From Fervidobacterium sp. (GTDB lineage Bacteria; Thermotogota; Thermotogae; Thermotogales; Fervidobacteriaceae): a stretch of DNA of 64,000 bases. The DNA lies in contig JANZZV010000003.1 in the NCBI GenBank assembly GCA_026419195.1, positions 145,806-209,805 of the forward strand. The letters are read 5' to 3'. The notes beneath the pieces were generated by a model. It had not been told where the DNA came from, did not search any database, and was given only the letters and a program-made list of their open reading frames with translations. Each line of letters begins with the position of its first letter. Within the stretch, counting starts at the first letter, position 1. Positions 54,924 to 63,135 of the stretch are shown here, one piece after another. Position numbers and translations under genes: made by a program.

Positions 54924-56246
54924 TTGATTGTAAAAAACGGGATGGTCTGGAATGGTAAGAATTTTGAAAAAAAGGACTTGTACATCCAAGATGGTAAATT
55001 TGTAAGCAAGAGTGAATTCAAAGGTTCGGGACCTGTGGTTGATGCCACAGGTCTATTTGTAATGCCTGGTTTTGTTGATTCTCATGCCCATGTAATAGGA
55101 ACAGGAGTAAAATTACTCACCCATAACCTGGATAAAAAAAGTATAGATGATCTTGGAGATAGTGATGATAGCTTCATAATTGCACGTGGTTGGGAGATAT
55201 TACCAGACAATCAGTCACTGCAGTTTCTAAATAGACTCCAAAAGCCTGTTGCGCTGATTAGAAAATGCGGGCATGTTGCTTGGGTCAACAATTATCTGAA
55301 AAATCAAGCACTGTTATCGGATAACCTCATTTACGAAGCGGAGATAGAAAAGATTTGGAAATATTTAGGTGATGATTTTTATGAAATAGCTTTTCAAAAA
55401 GGTATTGAGGAGTTTGTCAAATATGGAGTTACACAAGTTCACTCAGACGATTTCCACGGTATTTCCTTTAAAAAACTCAAAGAACTATTGAACAACAGCA
55501 AAATAAGGATATTTGAAAAGCTTTACACTGTTAGGCCTTGGGATTACGAATTTGGTACGTTTAATCTTTCCCGGATAGGTGGGATAAAACTTTTCGCCGA
55601 TGGTTCACTCGGGGGAAAGACCGCATATATGTTTGAACCTTATGTAGGAACTGATCATAACGGTATTTTCACAATACCGGATAATATAAAAGAGATTATA
55701 TTATTTGCCCAAAAGAACAAACTGCAATTAAACATACACACAATCGGAGATAAGGCTTTACACGAGGTATTAAGAATTTTCGAAGAAAACCAAGCAAACA
55801 CTTTCGAAATAAGACACAGACTTATACACCTTCAGTTTGTTAAGAAGGAGGATTTTCCAAAACTAAAAGACTATTATCTCTCAGTACAACCACACTTTTA
55901 TTTTGAAGACATAGAAATAATTAAATTTGCAAGATACGAAATGGCATATCCATTTTTGGAAATGCACAAAGTAAGATACGATATGGCATTCTCAACAGAT
56001 TCACCAGTTTCGCCTGCTGATCCAAAGTACGTTATAGAAAGTGCTTTAAAAATGGGTTTTTCAAAACAAGGGGCAATTAACTTGTACACTGAAAGCGGGT
56101 CAAGGATGGCAGATATAAAAGCTGGAAAAATAAAAGAGGGTTATTTGGCAGATTTTTGTTTGTTTGATTCAAACCCTCTTGAGTCAGAGCCATTAGCAGT
56201 TTACATAAACGGAAATGAAGTTCTAAATGCACATGGAGGTGTATGA
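54924..56246 (+). CDS. Amidohydrolase family 3 (YtcJ-like) metal-dependent hydrolase
   Basis: The metal site begins at MPGFVDSHAHVIGTG, with later HSDDFHG, a KLFADGSLGGKTAYM motif, NIHTIGDKAL and the terminal STDSPVSPADP plus a beta-domain return KEGYLADFCLFDSNP. The fold is that of the amidohydrolase superfamily; substrate unknown. TTG 54924 is 7 bases after AGAGGTG, whereas GTG 54915 lies inside it. The stop is directly followed by the mnmG start. Confidence 0.9.
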   Translation: MIVKNGMVWNGKNFEKKDLYIQDGKFVSKSEFKGSGPVVDATGLFVMPGFVDSHAHVIGTGVKLLTHNLDKKSIDDLGDSDDSFIIARGWEILPDNQSLQFLNRLQKPVALIRKCGHVAWVNNYLKNQALLSDNLIYEAEIEKIWKYLGDDFYEIAFQKGIEEFVKYGVTQVHSDDFHGISFKKLKELLNNSKIRIFEKLYTVRPWDYEFGTFNLSRIGGIKLFADGSLGGKTAYMFEPYVGTDHNGIFTIPDNIKEIILFAQKNKLQLNIHTIGDKALHEVLRIFEENQANTFEIRHRLIHLQFVKKEDFPKLKDYYLSVQPHFYFEDIEIIKFARYEMAYPFLEMHKVRYDMAFSTDSPVSPADPKYVIESALKMGFSKQGAINLYTESGSRMADIKAGKIKEGYLADFCLFDSNPLESEPLAVYINGNEVLNAHGGV

Positions 56247-58127
56247 ATGAACATTTTTGCAAGACCCGATGATGATTATAAATTCGATGTGATCGTAATT
56301 GGTGGTGGACATGCTGGTATAGAAGCTGCTCTTTCGTGTGCTAGACTAAAATTTAGGACACTTTTGTTAACTGGAAATCCTGACAATGTTGCCTGGGCTT
56401 CTTGTAATCCTGCAATAGGTGGTTCTGCAAAAGGAATTGTAGTGAGAGAAATAGATGCGCTTGGTGGTGAAATGGCAAAAACAACTGATGAAACTATGAT
56501 AAATGTAAGGATGTTAAATACAAGTAAAGGACCAGCTGTTCAAGCACTTAGAGCGCAGATAGATAAATATTCTTACTCAAGAACAATGAAGCGTAAGTTA
56601 GAAGAACAGGAAAATCTTTTACTTAGGTATGGTATTGTGGAAAAGTTATTGGTTGAAAACAACAGAATCAAAGGTGTTGTTGACTCATTTGGTATAGAGT
56701 ACCTTGCCAGAGCGGTGATAATCACAACTGGAACTTTTTTACGCGGAAAAATATTTATTGGAAGAGATACCATGGAAGCTGGTCGAATGGGAGATTTCTC
56801 AGCTCGAGGTCTCACAGCATCTCTAATAGAGTTGGGATTTAATGTAGGACGATTCAAGACAGGAACCCCTGCAAGAGTCTTGAAAAAAAGTATAGACTTT
56901 TCGAAAATGATGAGACAAGACACTGACGACAAGCCATGGGCATTCTCCTATTTTAATGAACCAAAATTGCTAACAAAAGACTATCCGTGCTGGCTAACTC
57001 ACACGGTACCTGAAACACACAAGATAATTCGTGACTATTTGATTTTCTCACCTCTTTACGGAGAAGTAAAACTAATCCAAGCCAAAGGTCCAAGATATTG
57101 TCCTTCAATAGAAGATAAAGTTATCAAATTCAACAGAGAAAGTCACCAAGTTTTCGTTGAACCAGAGGGTAGGGATACTCAAGAGTATTATTTAAATGGA
57201 CTTTCAACAAGCCTACCATACGCTGCACAAATAAAGATGCTGCGTACAATACCTGGTTTGGAAAACGTTATAATTGTCAGACCTGCTTATGCTGTTGAGT
57301 ATGACTATATAGATCCAACGCAACTTTACCCCACACTTGAGTCAAAGATAGTTGAAAATCTCTACTTCGCAGGACAAATCAACGGCACAAGTGGTTACGA
57401 AGAGGCAGCAGCACAGGGCTTAATAGCTGGTATTAACGCAGCTTTAAAATTACGTGGTGAAAATCAATTTATTCCAAAACGCTCGGAAAGCTATATCGGC
57501 GTACTAATAGATGACTTAGTGACCAAAGGTGTAGACGAACCATACCGATTACTTTCTTCTCGCGCTGAATATAGGTTATTGTTAAGACATGATAACGCTC
57601 ATCTGAGACTTTCAAAATACGGATACAAAATAGGACTTATTCCGAGATGGCTCTATGACAAAGTAATCAAACTTGAAGAGAGTATAAGATACCATTTGAA
57701 AAGACTCGAGAACGTTAAAGTTCCTTTCTCCGGTCAGGTAAACAATATCCTTGAAAATCTTGGAAGTACCCCTTTAAGTGAAGGTACAAGACTCTCGAAA
57801 TTGTTAAGACGACCTGAAATTAGTTATAATTCAATTAAAGAACTTGATCCAGAACCAATAGATGATCCAGAAGTAATTGAACAAATTGAAATACAATTAA
57901 AATACGAAGGTTATATCAATTCAATGCTCGATCAAATAAAGATTTTTGAGGAATATGAAAATTTACCTCTAATTAACATAAAATTTACACAGGTCCCGAA
58001 TTTATCGACTGAAGCGCGTGAAAAGCTTGAAAAAATAAGGCCTTTGTCGATAGGTCAAGCATCAAGAATATCTGGGGTAACCCCGTCTGATATTCTGGCT
58101 TTATTGACGTATATAAAGAAAAAATAG
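56247..58127 (+). CDS. mnmG: tRNA uridine-5-carboxymethylaminomethyl modification enzyme MnmG (GidA)
   Basis: With MnmE it builds cmnm5U34 in tRNAs. The FAD site [17 protein letters not shown] opens the protein, followed by [36 protein letters not shown] and [21 protein letters not shown]. The C-terminal helical domain ends [21 protein letters not shown]. Length 626 is typical. GGAGGTG precedes ATG 56247. MnmE is not in the window. Confidence 0.97.
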   Translation: MNIFARPDDDYKFDVIVIGGGHAGIEAALSCARLKFRTLLLTGNPDNVAWASCNPAIGGSAKGIVVREIDALGGEMAKTTDETMINVRMLNTSKGPAVQALRAQIDKYSYSRTMKRKLEEQENLLLRYGIVEKLLVENNRIKGVVDSFGIEYLARAVIITTGTFLRGKIFIGRDTMEAGRMGDFSARGLTASLIELGFNVGRFKTGTPARVLKKSIDFSKMMRQDTDDKPWAFSYFNEPKLLTKDYPCWLTHTVPETHKIIRDYLIFSPLYGEVKLIQAKGPRYCPSIEDKVIKFNRESHQVFVEPEGRDTQEYYLNGLSTSLPYAAQIKMLRTIPGLENVIIVRPAYAVEYDYIDPTQLYPTLESKIVENLYFAGQINGTSGYEEAAAQGLIAGINAALKLRGENQFIPKRSESYIGVLIDDLVTKGVDEPYRLLSSRAEYRLLLRHDNAHLRLSKYGYKIGLIPRWLYDKVIKLEESIRYHLKRLENVKVPFSGQVNNILENLGSTPLSEGTRLSKLLRRPEISYNSIKELDPEPIDDPEVIEQIEIQLKYEGYINSMLDQIKIFEEYENLPLINIKFTQVPNLSTEAREKLEKIRPLSIGQASRISGVTPSDILALLTYIKKK

Positions 58128-58174
58128 CGATTTTGACAACTTATCTCTGATTTTCAAGTTAAACAATGGTTATT

Positions 58175-58202
58175 TTGACAAAGAAAATTTTTGTGGTAAA
58201 AT
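58175..58202 (+). promoter_or_regulatory. Promoter of the LysM-M23 gene unit
   Basis: TTGACA (58175-58180), spacer 16, TAAAAT (58197-58202) with TGG before it. Confidence 0.8.
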
Positions 58203-58245
58203 ATAACAGGATTTTTTGTAACAAATAAAATAAGGGGTGGGAGAG

Positions 58246-59043
58246 GTGCGAAAAATTCTTACTTTTTTGATGCTAACGCTTGTAATTTTGTCTTTTTCGT
58301 TTTATATTGATTACAAAATACAAAAGGGGGATACTTTGCAGAGCATTTCAAAAGGTTTTGGAGTTCCTATACCTGTTTTGATAGATTGGAATCCAAAATT
58401 ATCTTCTGGAAGTTTGAAAGTGGGGGATTCGATAAAGGTTCCCTTAGTACCAGGAATAATGTATAAACCAAACAAGACAATTATGTTATCAGAAATCGCA
58501 AAATATTTTTTTATTGATTCCGAAGAGATACTGGTTATTAATCCATCTATAGGTTCGAAAGTAACTGCGGGCAAAGAGGTTTTTGTACCTATTGGTAAGG
58601 TAAGTACTTCATTTACAAGATTGGCTGAATTTATTTGGCCAGCTTATGGGAGAATTTCGTCAGATTTTGGCTGGAGATTACATCCTGTATATGGAAGTAA
58701 TAAATTCCACACAGGGGTAGATATAGAAGTTCCAATTGGCACTCCTGTTTTTGCAGCAAGAAGTGGTGTAGTAAAATACGCCGGTTGGATGAATGGATAC
58801 GGCAACCTCATAATTATCGATCATGGTGATTTCGAAACGTATTACGGACACCTTTCGAAGATAAATGTCTATGTAGGTCTAACGGTGGAAAAAGGTGATT
58901 TTATAGCGCGTTCTGGTAACACAGGAGTTTCCACAGGGCCACATGTCCATTTCGAAATCAGAAAATATGGTGAACCAAATGATCCAATTGCCTATCTTCC
59001 AAGGACAAATACATATGTTATGAGGAGGGTCATATCTGAATAA
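58246..59043 (+). CDS. LysM-M23 peptidoglycan endopeptidase-type protein
   Basis: A signal peptide or anchor (residues 4-22), one clear LysM (about 25-70: YKIQKGDTLQSISKGFGVPIPVLIDWNP...SIKVP), a second LysM-like segment (about 82-120) and an M23 metallopeptidase domain with FHTGVDIEVP, the ..GYGNLIIIDHGDFETYYGHLS stretch and HVHFEI. Zinc ligands His-x3-Asp and H-x-H are intact, so it should cleave peptidoglycan cross-bridges. GTG 58246 is preferred to GTG 58237, which lies in AAGGGGTGG. The next gene starts inside its end. Confidence 0.92.
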   Translation: MRKILTFLMLTLVILSFSFYIDYKIQKGDTLQSISKGFGVPIPVLIDWNPKLSSGSLKVGDSIKVPLVPGIMYKPNKTIMLSEIAKYFFIDSEEILVINPSIGSKVTAGKEVFVPIGKVSTSFTRLAEFIWPAYGRISSDFGWRLHPVYGSNKFHTGVDIEVPIGTPVFAARSGVVKYAGWMNGYGNLIIIDHGDFETYYGHLSKINVYVGLTVEKGDFIARSGNTGVSTGPHVHFEIRKYGEPNDPIAYLPRTNTYVMRRVISE

Positions 59044-59836
59044 ATCTTTCAAAGAGTGGGTTTTTTCGATTTCGGAGGACAAAATAGATATCGTCGATGA
59101 AGTTTTGTACGGTGAATATGATTATTACTTTATAGATAGCAGCGAGGGCAGGTTCCTCGCTGTTATTTCTCAATATGAAGAGGACCTAAATTATTTGAAA
59201 CATCAATTGTTAAGTATAGGTTTAAAATTTCTTGGTATTAGAGAAAGTAAACCTGAAGATTGGTTTAAGAACATTATAACTGAACCATTTGAGATGATAG
59301 ATGACGTTATAGTTGATCCAGATGATCATGATTTGTCCAATGTAAAAGATAAGATAGTCCTCAAAATTCCACAAGGATTAGCCTTCGGGACAGGGTTACA
59401 CCAAACAACAAAAATGTCGGCCTTTTTTTTGAAAAAATATCTCAAGCCAGGTATGGATGTGCTCGATCTTGGTTGCGGTAGTGGAATATTAGGCATACTC
59501 GCAAAAAAACTTGGAGCAAATAGGGTTTTGGCAGTTGATAATGATCCTTTGGCTGTCAATGTTGCTAAAGAAAATGCTGAAAAAAACTCTGTTGAAATTG
59601 ACGTAAGACTTTCAGATCTTTTCTCAAAAGTAGATGGAAAATTTGACATAATTGTCTCGAATATAGTGGCAGAAATACTTGTTGAAATGCTAAGAGGCGT
59701 GAAAGAATACATTAAAGATGATGGAATAATAATACTTTCAGGCATAATTTTGCCAAAGACAAATTTGTTTGACAGCTATGACATCTTAGAAAAAATGGTG
59801 ATGGATGAATGGAGCGCATTAGTGATAAAGATTTAA
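59036..59836 (+). CDS. prmA: Ribosomal protein L11 methyltransferase PrmA, apparent CTG start
   Basis: The methyltransferase core is clear: GLAFGTGLHQTTKMS, the AdoMet loop DLGCGSGILGILAKKLGA, AVDNDP and SNIVAEI. It trimethylates L11. The first TTG in frame (59105) would remove the first 23 residues. The frame is open upstream to 59024 and contains no ATG, GTG or TTG there, but GAGGAGG (59022-59028) is 7 bases before CTG 59036. From there the protein reads LNKSFKEWVFSISEDKIDIV, which resembles the start of other Thermotogales PrmA proteins. It overlaps the M23 gene by 8 bases. Confidence 0.88.
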   Translation: MNKSFKEWVFSISEDKIDIVDEVLYGEYDYYFIDSSEGRFLAVISQYEEDLNYLKHQLLSIGLKFLGIRESKPEDWFKNIITEPFEMIDDVIVDPDDHDLSNVKDKIVLKIPQGLAFGTGLHQTTKMSAFFLKKYLKPGMDVLDLGCGSGILGILAKKLGANRVLAVDNDPLAVNVAKENAEKNSVEIDVRLSDLFSKVDGKFDIIVSNIVAEILVEMLRGVKEYIKDDGIIILSGIILPKTNLFDSYDILEKMVMDEWSALVIKI

Positions 59837-60318
59837 AAATTGTCAAAAAACAACTTTCACGTGACGTTAGAAATGTTTTGGCTATTTGCCATAGATGCTC
59901 GTATGGTTTTCCTGTAGTTATACTTAGCTACCCTATCAGAGACGATGTACCTTTTCCTACAATACACTACCTAACATGTCCATACCTTGTAAAACAAATA
60001 TCCCGTCTTGAAGAGAAAGGGTTAATTGAAGAATTCGAAAAAGAGATAAATTCGAATGAAAGTTTAAAAAGAGCGTATGAGAATACCCATAGAGAAGTTA
60101 TCAACAAAAGGGTCAGTTTGATTTCTGAGAGGGATAAAAAATGGCTCAATGCTCTGGCTTCCGTTGGCACCGGAGGAATAAAGGATTTTTCAACAGTTAA
60201 ATGTCTTCACCTACATGTTGCTGATTATTTAGCTGGAATTGATAATCCAATTGGCAAAAAAGTTTATGAATATATTGATAAAAAGGAGTGTTCTGATAAC
60301 TTTTGTAACAACATCTAA
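59809..60318 (+). CDS. DUF501 domain protein
   Basis: The family pattern is clear: RCSYGFPVVILSYPIRDDVPFPTIHYLTCPYLVKQISRLEEKG and the late TGGIKDFSTVKCLHLHVADYLAGIDNPIGKKVYE. The conserved Cys and His residues suggest a metal or cluster site; function unknown. ATG 59809 lies in the end of prmA (28-base overlap) after GGTGATGG, so translation is coupled. Confidence 0.9.
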   Translation: MERISDKDLKIVKKQLSRDVRNVLAICHRCSYGFPVVILSYPIRDDVPFPTIHYLTCPYLVKQISRLEEKGLIEEFEKEINSNESLKRAYENTHREVINKRVSLISERDKKWLNALASVGTGGIKDFSTVKCLHLHVADYLAGIDNPIGKKVYEYIDKKECSDNFCNNI

Positions 60319-60337
60319 GAATAAGGTTACAGGGGGG

Positions 60338-61618
60338 ATGAATATTAATAGTAACATTTTCATATTTTTTGATTTCCAAAATCAACCTGTTGATGTTCAA
60401 CTTGTTTACAATGAAATTCAAAAACATGGTCGGATAGTTGGTGGAAAGGCATACGGATCTTGGACAAAACACAGAATGGCTTCGTTCGTGTTGTACAATT
60501 ATGGTATAGAACTCATAGAAATTCCCGAAGCAGAGTTTCTACCAAATAAGAAAGGAAACGACATAAGATTAGCTGTTGATTGTATAGAGACAGCTATACA
60601 CAACGACATTATAAACACCTTTTTTCTTGTTACCGGTGATGCCGACTTCACAGCACTCGTTTATAAATTAAAGTCCTATGGTAAAAAAGTTATAGCCCTT
60701 GCAAGGACAAAATCAGCAAGTTATGAACTTGTTTCTGCAGTTGATTTGTTTATACCCTACGAGGATATAGTGAAAAACGAAAAGTTGATAGATCCAATAG
60801 ATAGACTTGCGCAAGAGGTAGAAATATTTTTAAAACGCTCCGGAAAGGAATTTACAATAGAAAATCTATTAAAATTTTTGTCATCGTTTAATATCAATCC
60901 TGGTAAGTATGGTGTAAATACTCTTCACGAGCTTGGTCAGATAATACACGAAAGAAAAGTACAGAAACCAGAAAGATTAAAAAATATTAAATCTTGTATT
61001 CTGAAATCTATAATATTTGAAAATCTAAACGAGGCAACTTTACCAGATTTTATCAAAAGCAACAACTTTGAACTCAGTGACGTGAAAACAGCAATTGAGA
61101 GTCTTTTAAGTGATAACGTTATAAAGATACATGACGGAATATACGAAGTCAATAGAACAAAGGCATTTTTCTCTACAATTCTTGAAAAGTATCCGATCGT
61201 TTATCCTCATCTTATAGAATTTGTTGAGAAAACTTACAAAGCGTTTTCTTCTGGAAAAGTAAAATCGCTCAATCAGCTTTTACAAAGTGAGTTTAAAATT
61301 CCAACAAGTGAGTTCAAAAGCTACGTCGAGGCAATAAAAAGAAGTGGGTGTTTAAAAGGCATAGATGATAGTGATTACATATCCTATTCAACACCTGCGA
61401 AGGTTGTTACAGATTTAGACACGCTAAAAATTGCTGCATTGTCGTACTATGTGAAACGAGTTTTATCACAAACGTTTATCTTTGGAGAGGAAATGAACTA
61501 CATAAAAGAATTAATTTTTCACAACGATGAACAACTTTTCAATAAATGCATTGAATATCTTATTGAAAACGGTGAAATAACCGAAATAGCAGGGGTGTAC
61601 TTTTATACTCCGGTATGA
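60338..61618 (+). CDS. NYN-domain nuclease-like protein with LOTUS/OST-HTH-like and winged-helix segments
   Basis: Residues 1-150 form a PIN-like NYN domain with acidic residues Asp12 (FFDFQN), Asp75/Asp81 (GNDIRLAVD) and Asp101/Asp103 (TGDADFT), as in RNases. Residues about 155-208 (IDRLAQEVEIF... NPGKYGVNTLHELGQII) look like an OST-HTH/LOTUS domain. Two further winged-helix-like segments follow. The start is uncertain: ATG 60338 has GGGGGG directly before it (spacing too short) and AAGG 11 bases upstream; CTG 60293 after AAGGAG is an alternative. It follows the DUF501 gene closely. Confidence 0.8.
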   Translation: MNINSNIFIFFDFQNQPVDVQLVYNEIQKHGRIVGGKAYGSWTKHRMASFVLYNYGIELIEIPEAEFLPNKKGNDIRLAVDCIETAIHNDIINTFFLVTGDADFTALVYKLKSYGKKVIALARTKSASYELVSAVDLFIPYEDIVKNEKLIDPIDRLAQEVEIFLKRSGKEFTIENLLKFLSSFNINPGKYGVNTLHELGQIIHERKVQKPERLKNIKSCILKSIIFENLNEATLPDFIKSNNFELSDVKTAIESLLSDNVIKIHDGIYEVNRTKAFFSTILEKYPIVYPHLIEFVEKTYKAFSSGKVKSLNQLLQSEFKIPTSEFKSYVEAIKRSGCLKGIDDSDYISYSTPAKVVTDLDTLKIAALSYYVKRVLSQTFIFGEEMNYIKELIFHNDEQLFNKCIEYLIENGEITEIAGVYFYTPV

Positions 61619-61657
61619 TTGGTACTATAATTTAACATTAGTAGGAGGAAAATTTCT

Positions 61658-62119
61658 TTGAAAGTTGAGATAATCGTACCAGGAAAGATATCTAAGCATC
61701 TTCAATCAGCGCTCGAATACTATTTGGATAAACTTGAGAGATTTGCAAACGTTCAGATAACGTTTGTTGATTTGGGAGGGGACGTTAATACTCAAGAACC
61801 AAAAATTATCATCAAACGTGAAGCGGAAAATATTAAAAAGAAGTTGAAAGACAGAAAATACATATTAATTGATTTGTGGGGAAGGGAATTTTCAAGTGAA
61901 GAGTTCGCCAGTAAAATTGAAAGTATCATAAATAATTTTTCAGAAATAATTTTTGTTGTTGGAGGACCTGTTGGAATAGATAATTCCATCAGAAATGATG
62001 CGCTCTTTTCAATTTCATTTTCAAGAATGACATTTACGCACGAAATGTGCGTAGTTTTGCTTTTAGAACAATTATTCAGAGCTTTTAAGATAATAAAAAA
62101 TGAAAAATATCACTACTGA
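61658..62119 (+). CDS. rlmH: 23S rRNA (pseudouridine-1915-N3)-methyltransferase RlmH
   Basis: A SPOUT-fold methyltransferase of 153 residues with the knot motifs [25 protein letters not shown] and the ending [24 protein letters not shown]. It modifies helix 69 of the 50S subunit. TTG 61658 sits about 9 bases after AGGAGGA. It follows the NYN gene after 39 bases. Confidence 0.96.
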   Translation: MKVEIIVPGKISKHLQSALEYYLDKLERFANVQITFVDLGGDVNTQEPKIIIKREAENIKKKLKDRKYILIDLWGREFSSEEFASKIESIINNFSEIIFVVGGPVGIDNSIRNDALFSISFSRMTFTHEMCVVLLLEQLFRAFKIIKNEKYHY

Positions 62120-62156
62120 TGTGTTTAATATCGATAAGAAATTTTGACAAATAGTC

Positions 62157-62183
62157 TTAGAAATGCTTAGATTTTTCCGATAA
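62157..62183 (+). promoter_or_regulatory. Sigma-28 (FliA)-like promoter before flgM
   Basis: TCCGATAA at 62176-62183 differs by one base from the FliA -10 (GCCGATAA); TTAGA at 62157-62161 stands about 14-15 bases upstream as a weak TAAA. A TTGACA at 62144-62149 lacks a -10 at the right distance. Confidence 0.45.
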
Positions 62184-62275
62184 TTACAACAGACCAAAAC
62201 TTTTACTTGTAATCTTTTACCCGAAGTGTGTAACCAAATTTTTTGATTAAAATGAATTTATAAGGTGGTGATAGT

Positions 62276-62560
62276 ATGATCGATAGGATTAATAAAGCAG
62301 GTCAAATGCAGAATGCTCAAAACATTTCCGAAATTAAAGGAAAGGAAAACAAGCGTGTAGAAAAATCAAAAGTGAGAGAAGAAGTCGCAAAGGAAACATT
62401 GCTCATTGAGGAAGGTAAAAAGGTAGCTGAGTACATCGAAATGGCAAAGAACTATCCAGAAGTTAGAACAGAATTGGTCCAGCAAATAAGAGAGGCTATT
62501 GAAAATGGAACTTTTAAAGTTGATGTAGAAAAACTTGCCAAAAAATTATTGGAGGGATGA
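62276..62560 (+). CDS. flgM: Anti-sigma-28 factor FlgM
   Basis: A 94-residue, highly charged protein with the C-terminal FlgM pattern VAEYIEMAKNYPEVRTELVQQIREAIENGTFKVDVEKLAKKLLEG. It would hold FliA inactive until the hook is complete and then be exported. AAGGTGGTG precedes ATG 62276. It is followed after 3 bases by flgN and then flgK. Confidence 0.92.
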   Translation: MIDRINKAGQMQNAQNISEIKGKENKRVEKSKVREEVAKETLLIEEGKKVAEYIEMAKNYPEVRTELVQQIREAIENGTFKVDVEKLAKKLLEG

Positions 62561-62563
62561 TGT

Positions 62564-63040
62564 TTGATAAAAGAAAATTTAACAAACGAAATAAAAATAC
62601 TAGAGAGTATGATTCAAGCTTTTAAAGGACTTGAAGTTTCTGTGGTAAACAAAGATATCCAAATGCTTTCAAAATATGCTGTTAACATAGAAGAACTAAG
62701 CTTAGAGTTGATGAAGGTTGAATCAGAACGCGAAGAGATTCTAAGAAATTATCAGGTTACGACTGTAAAAGAGTACATAGAAAGGTATGAAGCATCAGAT
62801 GCTCAAAGTTCTGAGCTTACCCTTCTCTCAGCCGAGATTGTTGAGAAACTCAACGAACTTTCTATACTTATGGATGGGATAAGGCAGATTATAGAATTTG
62901 ATAATCAATACGTTGAGTTTCTCAACAATCTTGCGCATGGTGTTCAGTCCACAACTTACGATTTTTCCAAAAATAACGCTTCGTATCATAACACCTACTC
63001 CCAAATTCAAAGCCTCCCGATGTACGACAAATTCAAATGA
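62564..63040 (+). CDS. flgN: FlgN-like export chaperone
   Basis: A 158-residue all-helical protein with heptad-like segments and the typical placement between flgM and flgK. FlgN chaperones FlgK and FlgL in the flagellar export route. The sequence similarity is weak, as is normal for this family, so position is the main evidence. TTG 62564 lies about 8 bases after GGAGGGATG. Confidence 0.85.
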   Translation: MIKENLTNEIKILESMIQAFKGLEVSVVNKDIQMLSKYAVNIEELSLELMKVESEREEILRNYQVTTVKEYIERYEASDAQSSELTLLSAEIVEKLNELSILMDGIRQIIEFDNQYVEFLNNLAHGVQSTTYDFSKNNASYHNTYSQIQSLPMYDKFK

Positions 63041-63135
63041 TGAGTTCATTTAACGGTGCAAAAACCTATTTAAATTTCTGATATTCATGCACCTAATTTA
63101 GTTTGTAATTCACTATATAAATGGAGAGTGAGTTG

